From: CALOFP01 sp942492635 | GTDB taxonomy: Bacteria; UBP6; UBA1177; CALOFP01 | Assembly: GCA_942492635.1 (NCBI GenBank) | Contig: CALOFP010000003.1 | Span: 1,054,001 to 1,118,000, forward strand | Direction of reading: 5' to 3' | Length of the DNA stretch: 64,000 nucleotides | Shown here: positions 43,350-51,980 of the stretch, in pieces | How the letters are laid out: every line of letters begins with the position of its first letter | How positions within the stretch are numbered: position 1 is the stretch's first letter | Notes under the pieces: generated by a model | The model's input: only the letters and a program-made list of their open reading frames with translations | Told to the model about the DNA's origin: nothing | Database searches by the model: none | Translations under genes and position numbers: made by a program

Positions 43350-44492
43350 TCAGAATTCCCGGAGCACCACCAGTTTCCCGCGCTTTTTTAGTTTTTCGCA
43401 GAGGAGCGGGACGATCGTTGTCCTCGGTAGAATTCCCTGCTGTCTGAACATGAGATCTCCGGACCCCAGGTTCCTGGCTTTTCCAAGGTAGATGTTGATC
43501 CTGTCCGAGTTCTTGAGCATTTCACAGAGTCTTGCCACCTGGGAGATTTCCGGGTAGTCGTCTTCGTCCATGATGTTGTATACCTGGTTCATGGTTACGG
43601 CTCCTTCCGTAGCCAGTTCCACTCCGTCGACTGAATATCTCGGCGGTGTGATGGATGATGGGTCGTTTTCCACTATCTTCATCTTCCGTCCGGTTTCCCG
43701 GGCGACGATTCTTGTGGTTGTTCCGCCGCACACCACGTGTCTTCCCTCTTCGCTTATGAACTGGAGTGCCATTCTCTGGTCATCGCCTTTGTCTTCCGGC
43801 GCGCCTGTCATTATGTTGAGAACTTCACCTTTCCGGCAGTGAAGCATAAGAACCGTTACGTCGTCTCCCCGTTTTTCTCCCCAGTTTCTTACGGCTCTGT
43901 CGTGAATTTTTCTCGGCATATACCTGGGTCTGGTTCCTCTCGAAACGAGATCGGAAAGATAGACTGCAACACCGTCGGCTCTCCAGCCCATGACGTATGT
44001 TGTTCCCATTCCTGACTGGGTGACCCCGTCGCTCATCAGGAATATGCTTTCATCCGGTTCTATAAAGTAGTTGACCTCCCCTATTACAGCCTTTCCGACG
44101 GTGAAACTCCGCCTTTTCATCACAGAGGCGCGGCCTCTGGAGACTATTACGGGCTCAGGCATTTCGTAGCTTAGAATCGTGGTCTGCCCGTTGTTGAGTA
44201 TCTGCACGACTGTGAAAACGGCGAAAGGATTCTCGCTTCCCCATGCATCGTTCATTGTGTGGACGACGGAAGCGAACGCTTCCCGGAGTGTAAATCCCTG
44301 CCTCATCATCTCCAGAACTCTGGAACAGCACATGTTGGATGCAAGGTTGGCTTTTGTTCCGTGACCGAGTCCGTCGGAGAGCACGACAACCAGGGCGTTT
44401 TCATCTCTGTGCCATGCTACGTTGTCCCCGCAGGGGTCACCTCTGTGTTTTGAAGACTGAAAAGTCTCTACTTCGACATGTAGGTATCCCAC
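43350..44492 (-). CDS. SpoIIE-type PP2C serine phosphatase of the hydrogenase operon
   Basis: Last gene of the hydrogenase operon. Residues about 10-220 form a PP2C/SpoIIE domain: GDNVAWHRDENALVVVLSDGLGHGTKANLAS holds the metal-binding Asp residues, FLMSDGVTQSG and GDDVTVLML the later ones. The C-terminal part (about 230-380) is an extra alpha-beta domain. GTG 44492 is the start (GGAG 8 bases upstream), overlapping hydS by 25 bases, which suggests translational coupling. In Thermotoga and several clostridia a PP2C phosphatase is encoded together with a sensory hydrogenase; by analogy this one should be the output of HydS. The phosphoprotein target is unknown. Confidence 0.88.
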   Translation of the reverse strand: MGYLHVEVETFQSSKHRGDPCGDNVAWHRDENALVVVLSDGLGHGTKANLASNMCCSRVLEMMRQGFTLREAFASVVHTMNDAWGSENPFAVFTVVQILNNGQTTILSYEMPEPVIVSRGRASVMKRRSFTVGKAVIGEVNYFIEPDESIFLMSDGVTQSGMGTTYVMGWRADGVAVYLSDLVSRGTRPRYMPRKIHDRAVRNWGEKRGDDVTVLMLHCRKGEVLNIMTGAPEDKGDDQRMALQFISEEGRHVVCGGTTTRIVARETGRKMKIVENDPSSITPPRYSVDGVELATEGAVTMNQVYNIMDEDDYPEISQVARLCEMLKNSDRINIYLGKARNLGSGDLMFRQQGILPRTTIVPLLCEKLKKRGKLVVLREF

Positions 44493-46237
44493 AACCAGTT
44501 CTCCTTTTTACCGTTCCCCTTATCCCCGACAAGCGTCATAAGTTTTTTGAGCAGCGCCTCTCCCCGTGCTGTAGATTCCCCGAGGAACCTGGCCATATCC
44601 TGGGCCATCCGGCGCTGGTGTTCCAGCAGTTCCATGGCCTGGTCGAGTGTTTCAACCCTTAGGGTGTCGAACTTCTCGTCCTTCTTTATGCTGTCGGTAA
44701 TATCGTTGAATATTCCTACGAACTGCTCCTCTTCCGGAATCGGAAAGACCATCAGGTTGCAGATAAGCGAGTAGTTGGGATAGCTCATCACCTGGTTAAA
44801 GAGATCGCACTTTCCAAGAAGCTGCTGCTCGAAGGGATCCGGATCCATGAGATAGGAAATGTGTTTTCCATTAACGGCGTCGGAGCAGACAAACATCTCC
44901 TTGAAAGCCGGATTCATGTCGAGAATGTGAAGCTGTCCGTCGAGAATTACAACTCCGTTGGGATCGTACTTTATCAGCTTGTCGATTTTCCTTTCCGCCA
45001 TCCTCCTCATGTAGGGTACGCACATTTCGCATTCGGCAAGGCCCTTTAGAACGGCCACGGCCTTTTCGCGGCAGGTTGTGTAACCGCAGGCTCCGCAGTT
45101 GAGCTCATCATGTCTTGCATGTTTTCCGGTTTTTGAAAGTATGGAGCGGATCCTGTTCTCCGAATAGATGGGCTCCTCAAGACCGGCTTCACGAACATGG
45201 AGAAGAACCGGGGTGCGCTCCTCCTCTTGCGGCGCTTCATCGTAGGGCATCTCCTTCATCGAGGAGATGAGTCTCCTGCGTTTTTCAAATATGTGGAGAT
45301 TTTTTCCCGTAGCCGGTCCGTTTATACAACCCTGGAGACAGAAAAGAGGTTCTATGATCACCGGTTCATCTAAAGACCCCATAGAGTCGACGGAATCCTT
45401 TATGTAGTCGAATCCGCTGACCGATGAAATTTCCGTACTGAATCTTCCGCTGTGAAGCGCGGCGGTCTTGAGCATTCCCCCTTCGAGAGGAAAAAGTCTC
45501 GCGTTCTTACCAGGCATTTCATCGAAACTGGACTCCTCTGTGCTCATGAAGTCAACGCCGGAATCTCCCATCCATTCGAAAAGCTCCTCGAATGTGATGA
45601 CGTGGGAGATTATTCCCCTGTACTCCTCCCTTTCGGCTTCATGCTTTTTTGCTATGCAGGGTCCTATGAAGACAACCTCTGTATCGTTTCCGAGTTTCCT
45701 CTTGATGTGAAGCGCATGAAGAATCATCGGGGACGGCGTTTTGGTGAGAAGTGCCGCTGCAGGGTTCCTATATTTTTCAAGATAGTTGATGACACTGGGA
45801 CAGGCGCTGCAGATGTGGCTTCTTTCACCTTCAGCTTCGATTTCGGAAGCAGCCTGCTGTGCGGCATGGTAGGCTCCCGTAGCTGTTTCGGATATGAATG
45901 AGAATCCCAGTTCACGAAGTACGGATGGAAGTCTTCCCGTCTGCCACTTTTCAAGAATGGCTCCGAAAGTCGGCGACACGCTGACCGCCACTTTCGCTCC
46001 GCTTTTAATCAGGTTTTTAACCCTGTCCACGTCGCGTCTGTAGGTTTTCGCACCCTGGGGACACTCGCGAACGCAGGTTCCACAGCCTATGCAGAGCTCC
46101 TCCACAACGTAGGCCTGACCATTCTCCATACGGATCGCCTTTACGGGACATACCCGCACACACCGGTTGCAGTCCCGGCACCTGGCCTTGTTGGTAAAAA
46201 CAATCTGGTCTACACTCTGGACACGCCCTTCATACAT
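44468..46237 (-). CDS. hydS: Putative sensory [FeFe]-hydrogenase with PAS domain (HydS type)
   Basis: Domains in order: two [4Fe-4S] ferredoxin motifs (CRDCNRCVRVCP; CIGCGTCVRECP), an H-cluster domain, an extra four-Cys cluster (NCGACGYTTC, later CEMC) and a PAS domain (about 425-540: DPNGVVILDGQLHILDMNPAFKEMF), then a helical end. The three H-cluster motifs are modified relative to catalytic HydA: CSACPSV (Ala where the proton-relay Cys is normally found, the cluster Cys kept), GPCIAKKHEAE, and EPLFCLQGC (Leu for Met). This pattern matches sensory group C/D hydrogenases. It should sense H2 or redox state with little turnover. It sits between hydA and the PP2C gene. Confidence 0.88.
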   Translation of the reverse strand: MYEGRVQSVDQIVFTNKARCRDCNRCVRVCPVKAIRMENGQAYVVEELCIGCGTCVRECPQGAKTYRRDVDRVKNLIKSGAKVAVSVSPTFGAILEKWQTGRLPSVLRELGFSFISETATGAYHAAQQAASEIEAEGERSHICSACPSVINYLEKYRNPAAALLTKTPSPMILHALHIKRKLGNDTEVVFIGPCIAKKHEAEREEYRGIISHVITFEELFEWMGDSGVDFMSTEESSFDEMPGKNARLFPLEGGMLKTAALHSGRFSTEISSVSGFDYIKDSVDSMGSLDEPVIIEPLFCLQGCINGPATGKNLHIFEKRRRLISSMKEMPYDEAPQEEERTPVLLHVREAGLEEPIYSENRIRSILSKTGKHARHDELNCGACGYTTCREKAVAVLKGLAECEMCVPYMRRMAERKIDKLIKYDPNGVVILDGQLHILDMNPAFKEMFVCSDAVNGKHISYLMDPDPFEQQLLGKCDLFNQVMSYPNYSLICNLMVFPIPEEEQFVGIFNDITDSIKKDEKFDTLRVETLDQAMELLEHQRRMAQDMARFLGESTARGEALLKKLMTLVGDKGNGKKENWLWDTYMSK

Positions 46238-46258
46238 GGTGCACCTCCTTTGTGGATC

Positions 46259-46282
46259 GGGGGGACCCCGCAGGATCCCCCC
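46259..46282 (-). promoter_or_regulatory. GC-rich hairpin between hydA and hydS
   Basis: GGGGGG (46259-46264) and CCCCCC (46277-46282), extended by an A-T pair, form a strong stem in the 52-base gap. No T-run follows in the sense direction, so it probably stabilises the hydA message or lowers hydS expression rather than terminating. Confidence 0.5.
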
Positions 46283-46289
46283 TGATTTA

Positions 46290-48308
46290 TTATGCGTTCA
46301 TAAAAGGTTTGATTTCGGAGTTGATAACTTCGACAACCTTTTCATAAGTTGCAAACTCGACAACCTTGTCTCCGATGAGTATGGCAGGGCCTTTTTCGCA
46401 CATTTCAAGACAGAAAGTAGCCTTGACTTCTACGAAGTCGCTGAGTCCTTCCTGCTCGACATACTCGACAAGCTTCTTCATGATGGTCTGGCTTCCCTTC
46501 ATGTAGCAGTTGGTTCCGAGACAGATGCTCACTTCGAGTCTGTTCTCGCTGGAACCCTGTACGAGGGGAAGTCCCGCCTCAGTGATACGCTTTCTCGAGT
46601 GGTAGCCTGTATGAAGAAGGTGGTGTGCCTCCTTTCCGCCTACGCCGTCCTTGAGAACAGTCTTGTAGCACTCCTGGATATAGGGATTCTCCTGAGCCTT
46701 GTGAAGCTGAAGCATCTTGTCGGCGTTGTAGAGACCCTCTTTTCTCTTCTCCTTGGTGTCGTCCTCGAAGCTTACGGGTTGTCCTGCACCGCCGATACAG
46801 CCGCCGGGGCATGCCATAACCTCGATGAGGTGGTAGTCGGCCTCACCCTTCTTAACCTTCTCGGCAACTTCACGAGCGTTTGCAAGGCTGTGAACGATGG
46901 CAAGCTTGATTTCTGTTCCGTCAAGTTCGATGGTAACTTCCTTGATGCCTTCGTTGTTACGAACCTCTGTGAAGTCCACGTTCTCAAGCTTCTTGCCTGT
47001 AACCTTCTCGTAAGCGAAACGAAGAACAGCTTCGCTCACACCGCCGCTTGCTCCGAAGATAACGCCGGCGCCGGTCTTGAAACCGAGGGGAAGATCGAAG
47101 CTCTCGGGAGCGAGTGTCGTAAAGCGGATTCCGGCTTCACTGATCATGAGACCGAGCTCCTGAGTTGTGATTACGTGATCTACGTCTGCAAGGTTCTCGT
47201 TTGTGAACTCGTCACGCTTCGCCTCGAACTTCTTGGCAGTACAGGGCATGATGGAAACTACGACGAGGTCCTTCTTGTCGCATCCGAGCTTCTCCGGAAG
47301 GATCTCCTTTGCAAGGCTTCCGAACATCTGCTGCGGTGACTTGCATGTGGAGAGGTTGGGAAGAAGTTCGGGGAAGTACTGCTCGCTGAACTTGACCCAT
47401 CCGGGACAGCAGGATGTGAACTGGGGAAGTCTCTCGCCTTTTCCGAATCTTGTGAGAAACTCCGTAGCCTCTTCTACAACTGTGAGGTCGGCTGTGAAGG
47501 ATGTATCGTAAACCTTGTCGAATCCCATCATCTTGAGAGCCGAAACTATCTGACCGGTTGTGATTTTTCCCGGCTCGAGTCCGAATCCCTCTCCGATTGC
47601 AACGCGAACCGCAGGGGCGATCTGTGCAACTACAACCTTGTTGGGATCGTGGATAGCGCTCCACACACTCTCTGTCTCCGTCTTTATTGTGAGTGCACCT
47701 GTCGGGCAGACTCTCGCGCACTGTCCGCAGTCTACACACTCGACATCCGCAAGATGTTTTCCGAATGCAGGCTCAACCTGGACATCGCTTCCGCGGTGTG
47801 TGAAGTCGATTGCACCTACGCTCTGGACTTCCTTACAAACCCTTACGCAGTCTCCGCAGAGAACACACTTGTTGGGATCGCGAACAACGGAAGGTGAAAG
47901 GTTGTCTATGGGAAGCTCTTCTCGTGTCTTTGTGAAACGAACGTCCTCAACACCCATGCGTCTTGCAAGATCCTGAAGCTTACAGTTGTAGCTTCTCTGA
48001 CATGTGGGACACTCTCTCTTGTGGTCGGCGAGAAGAAGCTCAAGGAAGATCTTTCTCATTTCCCTGATCTCTTCAGTGTTTGTGCGAACCTTCATTCCGC
48101 TTCTCGGAACTGTGGAGCAGGATGTTACTATTCCCATTCCCTCGATATCCACAATGCAGAGACGGCATGCACCGTACACGCTGAGTTCGGAGTGGTAGCA
48201 GAATGTAGGAAGGTCGATTCCGGACTTCCTGATAACCTCGAGAAGGTTTCTTTCGCCTTCGATGGCTACTTCCCTTCCATCTATTATGACAAACTCTCTC
48301 TCTTTCAT
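46290..48308 (-). CDS. hydA: [FeFe] hydrogenase catalytic subunit of the electron-bifurcating HydABC type
   Basis: Reversibly reduces protons to H2 in the cytoplasm. Domains: an N-terminal [2Fe-2S] domain (FCYHSELSVYGACRLC), a His-Cys3 cluster (HKRECPTCQRSYNC), two [4Fe-4S] clusters (CVLCGDCVRVC, CVDCGQCARVC), the H-cluster domain with FTSCCPGWVKF, MPCTAKKFEAKRDE and EVMACPGGCIGGAGQP (all canonical, with both Cys of SCCP), a small-subunit segment (TGYHSRK) and a C-terminal thioredoxin-like [2Fe-2S] domain (CLGTNCYMKGS, CLEMCEKGP). Length (672) and layout match Thermotoga maritima HydA. It follows hydB by 2 bases. With HydB and HydC it should couple NADH and reduced ferredoxin oxidation to H2 formation. 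Confidence 0.96.
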   Translation of the reverse strand: MKEREFVIIDGREVAIEGERNLLEVIRKSGIDLPTFCYHSELSVYGACRLCIVDIEGMGIVTSCSTVPRSGMKVRTNTEEIREMRKIFLELLLADHKRECPTCQRSYNCKLQDLARRMGVEDVRFTKTREELPIDNLSPSVVRDPNKCVLCGDCVRVCKEVQSVGAIDFTHRGSDVQVEPAFGKHLADVECVDCGQCARVCPTGALTIKTETESVWSAIHDPNKVVVAQIAPAVRVAIGEGFGLEPGKITTGQIVSALKMMGFDKVYDTSFTADLTVVEEATEFLTRFGKGERLPQFTSCCPGWVKFSEQYFPELLPNLSTCKSPQQMFGSLAKEILPEKLGCDKKDLVVVSIMPCTAKKFEAKRDEFTNENLADVDHVITTQELGLMISEAGIRFTTLAPESFDLPLGFKTGAGVIFGASGGVSEAVLRFAYEKVTGKKLENVDFTEVRNNEGIKEVTIELDGTEIKLAIVHSLANAREVAEKVKKGEADYHLIEVMACPGGCIGGAGQPVSFEDDTKEKRKEGLYNADKMLQLHKAQENPYIQECYKTVLKDGVGGKEAHHLLHTGYHSRKRITEAGLPLVQGSSENRLEVSICLGTNCYMKGSQTIMKKLVEYVEQEGLSDFVEVKATFCLEMCEKGPAILIGDKVVEFATYEKVVEVINSEIKPFMNA

Positions 48309-48310
48309 CT

Positions 48311-50212
48311 TTATACCCCGCTTATAGCATTAAATTTACAAGCTGCCGCACATGCGCCGCATTTGATACACTTCTCGGGATCGATTGTGTGCGGTTTCTT
48401 CACATCACCTTCGATAGCACCGACCGGGCACTTTCTCTTACATGCGGTACATCCGATACACTTCTCGGGATCGATCTCGGGAACGAGAAGATCCTTGCAG
48501 CGTTTTGTCGGGCACTGTTTGTTGATGACGTGTGCCTCGTACTCCTCACGGAACTTGTTCATTGTGGAAAGAACCGGGCTTGGAGCTGTCTTTCCGAGAC
48601 CGCAGAGAGATCCCTTCTTAACTGCGTGTGCAAGTGAGGTAAGGATTTCGAGTTTCTTCTCAGTAGCCTCTCCGGACTGAATTTCATCGAGGATGCTGAG
48701 CATCTGCTTTGTTCCCTCACGGCATGGAACACACTTTCCGCAGCTCTCGTTCTGAGTGAACTGCATGAAGAAACGTGCAACCTGGATCATGCATGTTTCG
48801 TTGTTCATTACAACGAGACCGCCGGATCCGACCATTGCGCCTACCGATCCGAGGGAGTCGAAGTCGAGAGGAAGATCAAGTTCCGACTCCGTGAGACATC
48901 CGCCGGACGGTCCACCGATCTGTACAGCCTTAAAAGGCTCGCCTGTAAGATCTCCCTTGTCGTTTGTAACACCGCCGCCGATGTTGTAGACGATTTCGCG
49001 AAGTGTCGTTCCGAAGGGAACCTCGATAAGGCCTGTATTTGCAACGTGTCCTGTAAGGGCGAAAGTCTTTGTTCCGGGTGATGTTTCGGTTCCAACCTTC
49101 CTGAACTCCTGCCATCCTTCCCTTATGATCATGGGAACGGTTGCGAGAGTCTCAACGTTGTTGATTACTGTCGGTTTTCCGAAAAGACCCTTCTGTGCGG
49201 GGAAAGGAGGCTTGGGCATGGGCATACCCCTCTTTCCTTCGATACTTGCGATAAGAGCTGTCTCCTCACCGCATACGAAAGCTCCGGCACCTTCCATGAC
49301 GTGAACGCGAAAGCCGTACTCCGTTCCGAAGAGGTTGTCTCCGAGAACACCTGCCTTTTCCGCATCAGCAACAGCCTTCTTGAGACGGTTGACTGCCAGC
49401 GGGTACTCGAGACGAACGTAGATGTATCCCTCGTCTGCTCCGATAGCGCGGGCAGCGATCATCATACCTTCGATAACTGCATGGGGGTTACCCTCCATAA
49501 CGGAACGGTCCATGAATGCACCTGGATCTCCCTCGTCTCCGTTACAGATTACATATTTTTTCTCAACGTCTTCAGCAAGAGCGAACTCCCACTTGCGACC
49601 TGCGGGGAAACCGCCGCCCCCACGACCGCGAAGACCGCTTCTTTTCATCTCGTCGCAGATCTCGGCGCTTGAAAGCTCGGTGAAAGCTCTCTTGGCACCT
49701 GCATATCCGCCGCGGGCAACGTACTCGTTTATATCTTCAGGATCGATAACTCCGCACTCGCTCATGATTACACGGTGCTGTCTCTTGTAGAAGTTGATAT
49801 CGTCCTTTGTTGCGCAGTGTTTCTTCGTGTTGGGGTCGACATAGAGAAGGCGGTCTACAATTTCGCCCTTGATTGTCGCCTCAACGATCTCCTTTACGTC
49901 TCCGGGACGAACCTTAACGTAGAGAGTTCCCTCCGGATAGATGGTTACAAGAGGACCCTGTGCGCAGAATCCCTGGCATCCTGACTTCGAAAGACGAACG
50001 GCGCCTTTGGAGTTGTCCGCGTCATCGTGTATGTCGAGCTCGACGAGAATCTTTGTTCCGTGAGACTCAACCTCCTTTACGAACTGCTCGTGAACCTTGA
50101 GCGAACCGTTCGCAACACAACCTGTACCGGCACATATAACAACACGTCTCTTGAGCCCCTCCTCTCTGGATTTGTAGCTCTCGGAAACGCTGGCAAGATC
50201 AATTCTACTCAT
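48311..50212 (-). CDS. hydB: NADH-binding subunit of bifurcating hydrogenase (NuoF-like)
   Basis: Carries the flavin where NAD(H) electrons are split. It begins with a thioredoxin-like [2Fe-2S] domain (CAGTGCVANGS, CQGFCAQGP), then the FMN and NADH region of NuoF type (GLRGRGGGGFPAGRKWEFA; GAYICGEETALIASIEGKRG-like segment), an SLBB domain, the [4Fe-4S] motif ESCGKCVPCREGTKQ, and two C-terminal [4Fe-4S] ferredoxin motifs (CIGCTACKRKCP, CIKCGACAAACK). ATG 50212 is chosen since GGAGG lies 6 bases upstream; it overlaps the hydC stop by 8 bases. Longer upstream frames lack a site. Confidence 0.95.
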   Translation of the reverse strand: MSRIDLASVSESYKSREEGLKRRVVICAGTGCVANGSLKVHEQFVKEVESHGTKILVELDIHDDADNSKGAVRLSKSGCQGFCAQGPLVTIYPEGTLYVKVRPGDVKEIVEATIKGEIVDRLLYVDPNTKKHCATKDDINFYKRQHRVIMSECGVIDPEDINEYVARGGYAGAKRAFTELSSAEICDEMKRSGLRGRGGGGFPAGRKWEFALAEDVEKKYVICNGDEGDPGAFMDRSVMEGNPHAVIEGMMIAARAIGADEGYIYVRLEYPLAVNRLKKAVADAEKAGVLGDNLFGTEYGFRVHVMEGAGAFVCGEETALIASIEGKRGMPMPKPPFPAQKGLFGKPTVINNVETLATVPMIIREGWQEFRKVGTETSPGTKTFALTGHVANTGLIEVPFGTTLREIVYNIGGGVTNDKGDLTGEPFKAVQIGGPSGGCLTESELDLPLDFDSLGSVGAMVGSGGLVVMNNETCMIQVARFFMQFTQNESCGKCVPCREGTKQMLSILDEIQSGEATEKKLEILTSLAHAVKKGSLCGLGKTAPSPVLSTMNKFREEYEAHVINKQCPTKRCKDLLVPEIDPEKCIGCTACKRKCPVGAIEGDVKKPHTIDPEKCIKCGACAAACKFNAISGV

Positions 50213-50714
50213 TGCTGGCCTCCTCTGTCTTAATCTTCTCAATAAGCTCAACAGCCATCTCAGGTGTCACCTGACCGTAAACGTCATCGTTGATCACCAG
50301 TACGGGAGCGAGTCCGCATGCTCCGAGACAGGAAACCGTCTCGACTGTGAACATGAGGTCGTCTGTAGTTGTTTTCTTATCAGCAAGACCGAGGTGCTTC
50401 TGAATAGCCTCGAGAATGCTTATGGAGCCCTTTACGTGACATGCGGTTCCGTCGCAAAGCTTCACAACATATTTTCCCTTCGGAGTAAGTGTGTAGTGCG
50501 CATAGAATGTTGCAACACCGTAAACTTCAGCAGCAGGCATACGAAGAGCCGTAGCCACGTAGCTGAGTATTTCTTCAGGAAGGTAGCGATACTCTTCCTG
50601 TACCTTGTGAAGGATCGGGATAAGCTTGGAAGAGTCGTTTCCGTGCTCCTCAAGTATCTCACAAACCCTTTCGAACTTCCTAGCCATCTGGCCGGCTTCG
50701 GTTACTTTAGCCAT
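50205..50714 (-). CDS. hydC: Thioredoxin-like [2Fe-2S] subunit of bifurcating hydrogenase (NuoE-like)
   Basis: A 169-residue NuoE-like protein: a helical N-terminus (LIPILHKVQEEYRYLPEEILSYVA) and a thioredoxin-like [2Fe-2S] domain with four ligands in CDGTACHVKGS and CLGACGLAPV. It passes electrons between HydB and HydA. The ribosome site GGGAGG precedes ATG 50714, 10 bases after the rex stop. Confidence 0.95.
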   Translation of the reverse strand: MAKVTEAGQMARKFERVCEILEEHGNDSSKLIPILHKVQEEYRYLPEEILSYVATALRMPAAEVYGVATFYAHYTLTPKGKYVVKLCDGTACHVKGSISILEAIQKHLGLADKKTTTDDLMFTVETVSCLGACGLAPVLVINDDVYGQVTPEMAVELIEKIKTEEASNE

Positions 50715-50724
50715 TAGTTCCTCC

Positions 50725-51387
50725 CTAAGTTTCCTTTGAAAGTATCTTTCTCATTTTTATGGAAATGTTCGACAAACTAGAACAAATGCTCTCATTATGC
50801 ACATAGATTTTCTGGGGCACCTTCAGGTGCACGGGGGCGAAGTTCCAGATGATTCTTATTCCGCCCTCGATCATCGCCTCGGCAACCGCCTGAGCCTCAT
50901 CGGCCGGAACAGCGACTATGCCGATGCGCACATGCATACGCATCGCCAGATCCTTCATCCTCTCCAGATGAAGAACGGTGACTCCGCCTATCTCTTCACC
51001 TAGAACCTCCGGATCCACATCGAATCCTGCGACGATGTTGAGTCCGTAGCGCTTGAGCTCAGAGTAGTTGACAAGCGCGCGGCCCAGATTTCCCACACCG
51101 ACGATGAAGGCGTCCTTTTCGTTTCGCCATCCCATCTTTTTCTCGATGGCCTCTATAAGCTCTTCGAGATCGTGTATGGATGTGGGACTGCAGTTTATAC
51201 CGGCGTTGAAAAGGTAACGCCAAACCTCATGAACGTCGGCGCCGAACTCTCTCGAGAGATGATCGACCGAGACGACCTCTCTGCCGTTACGCTGCATCTG
51301 CCTGAGCAGGTAGACAAAGGAGGGAAGGTTGAAGTACGCCTCCTGTGACATCGGCCTGGTTTTTGCTCTACCCTTTGAAGATTTCAT
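50725..51387 (-). CDS. rex: Redox-sensing transcriptional repressor Rex
   Basis: A 220-residue protein with an N-terminal winged helix (FVYLLRQMQRNGREVVSVDHLSREFGADVHEVWRYL) and a Rossmann domain with GVGNLGRALVNY. The NFAPVHLKVP motif near the C-terminus is typical of Rex. Rex binds DNA when NADH is low and leaves it when NADH rises, allowing fermentative and hydrogenase genes to be expressed. It is the first gene of the hydrogenase operon. A site resembling the Rex operator (TTGTGA-N6-TCACAA) lies just after the promoter -10 box, which suggests autoregulation of the whole unit. Confidence 0.95.
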   Translation of the reverse strand: MKSSKGRAKTRPMSQEAYFNLPSFVYLLRQMQRNGREVVSVDHLSREFGADVHEVWRYLFNAGINCSPTSIHDLEELIEAIEKKMGWRNEKDAFIVGVGNLGRALVNYSELKRYGLNIVAGFDVDPEVLGEEIGGVTVLHLERMKDLAMRMHVRIGIVAVPADEAQAVAEAMIEGGIRIIWNFAPVHLKVPQKIYVHNESICSSLSNISIKMRKILSKET

Positions 51388-51437
51388 AGCTTTTTCTCGT
51401 TACCCGTTTCACAACGCTAACAGCAACACCAAAATCA

Positions 51438-51489
51438 CTGTTATTTTATTCACAAGCACTTAATTACTCTTTTTCACAGGGTTTGTCAA
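51438..51489 (-). promoter_or_regulatory. Promoter of the rex-hyd operon with a Rex-like operator
   Basis: On the minus strand TTGACA (51489-51484), a 17-base spacer and TAATTA (51466-51461) form a promoter. Directly downstream, TTGTGAATAAAATAACAG (51455-51438) matches the left arm of the Rex consensus perfectly and the right arm at four of six positions. The operator would cover the transcription start, as expected for repression. The spacer also carries a TGTGAA half-site. Confidence 0.65.
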
Positions 51490-51680
51490 CTACATTTTTT
51501 GATACACGCGAGGCACGCAGAAGTTTGGATTACATCACACTGTTCGAATATCCTAACACAACTTTCGATATACTCTCTCGAACACCGAATTGATTGAGAT
51601 CATCAACTTTCCGTAACTCTTCATATGTTATGAAAATTTTGCGAATCGCCCATCAATTCAGACATCAACTGCACTGTTTT

Positions 51681-51725
51681 TTCACAGCAGCTGTGAAAAA
51701 TTAACAGCAGCTGTGAATTTTTCAC
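51681..51725. promoter_or_regulatory. Two or three palindromes spaced exactly 20 bp
   Basis: TTCACAGCAGCTGTGAA at 51681-51697 is a 17-base palindrome. It recurs as TTAACAGCAGCTGTGAA at 51701-51717, exactly 20 bases later, and a half-site TTCAC starts at 51721, again 20 bases on. Two helical turns separate the sites, so dimers would bind on the same face of DNA. The region lies about 290 bases upstream of the rex start, and no known regulator was matched. Confidence 0.6.
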
Positions 51726-51980
51726 GAAAAAGAGTTGTTTCAAATAATATTTTTAACTTTTTTTACTGAAACCGATTATTCTATCAACTTTCCAGCTCAG
51801 ACAAATGAGCTTTTCAAGCGATTTTAATCGAATTCCACATTGCCTTAAAGCTCCTTGGAATTTTTATTCTGATTCGTATTCAAGAGAAAAGAAACGGGAC
51901 AGCATTTTATAAAAGGCGTCATTTTCATCAGGCGAACAAAACCCGCTCAAAAGATAGTCGTTGTTGTAGTGTCTAGAAGT
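51726..51980. other. Intergenic region without recognised features
   Basis: AT-rich sequence between the palindromes and the insertion-element remnant. No gene or hairpin with T-run was recognised. Confidence 0.35.

Noticed and set aside
43522..44453. Small plus- and minus-strand frames inside the PP2C gene
   Set aside because: They overlap an intact, recognisable phosphatase and have no independent support.
46167..47339. Long plus-strand frame of 390 codons over the end of hydA
   Set aside because: It runs antisense to a conserved hydrogenase gene whose motifs are all intact; long shadow frames are common opposite such genes.
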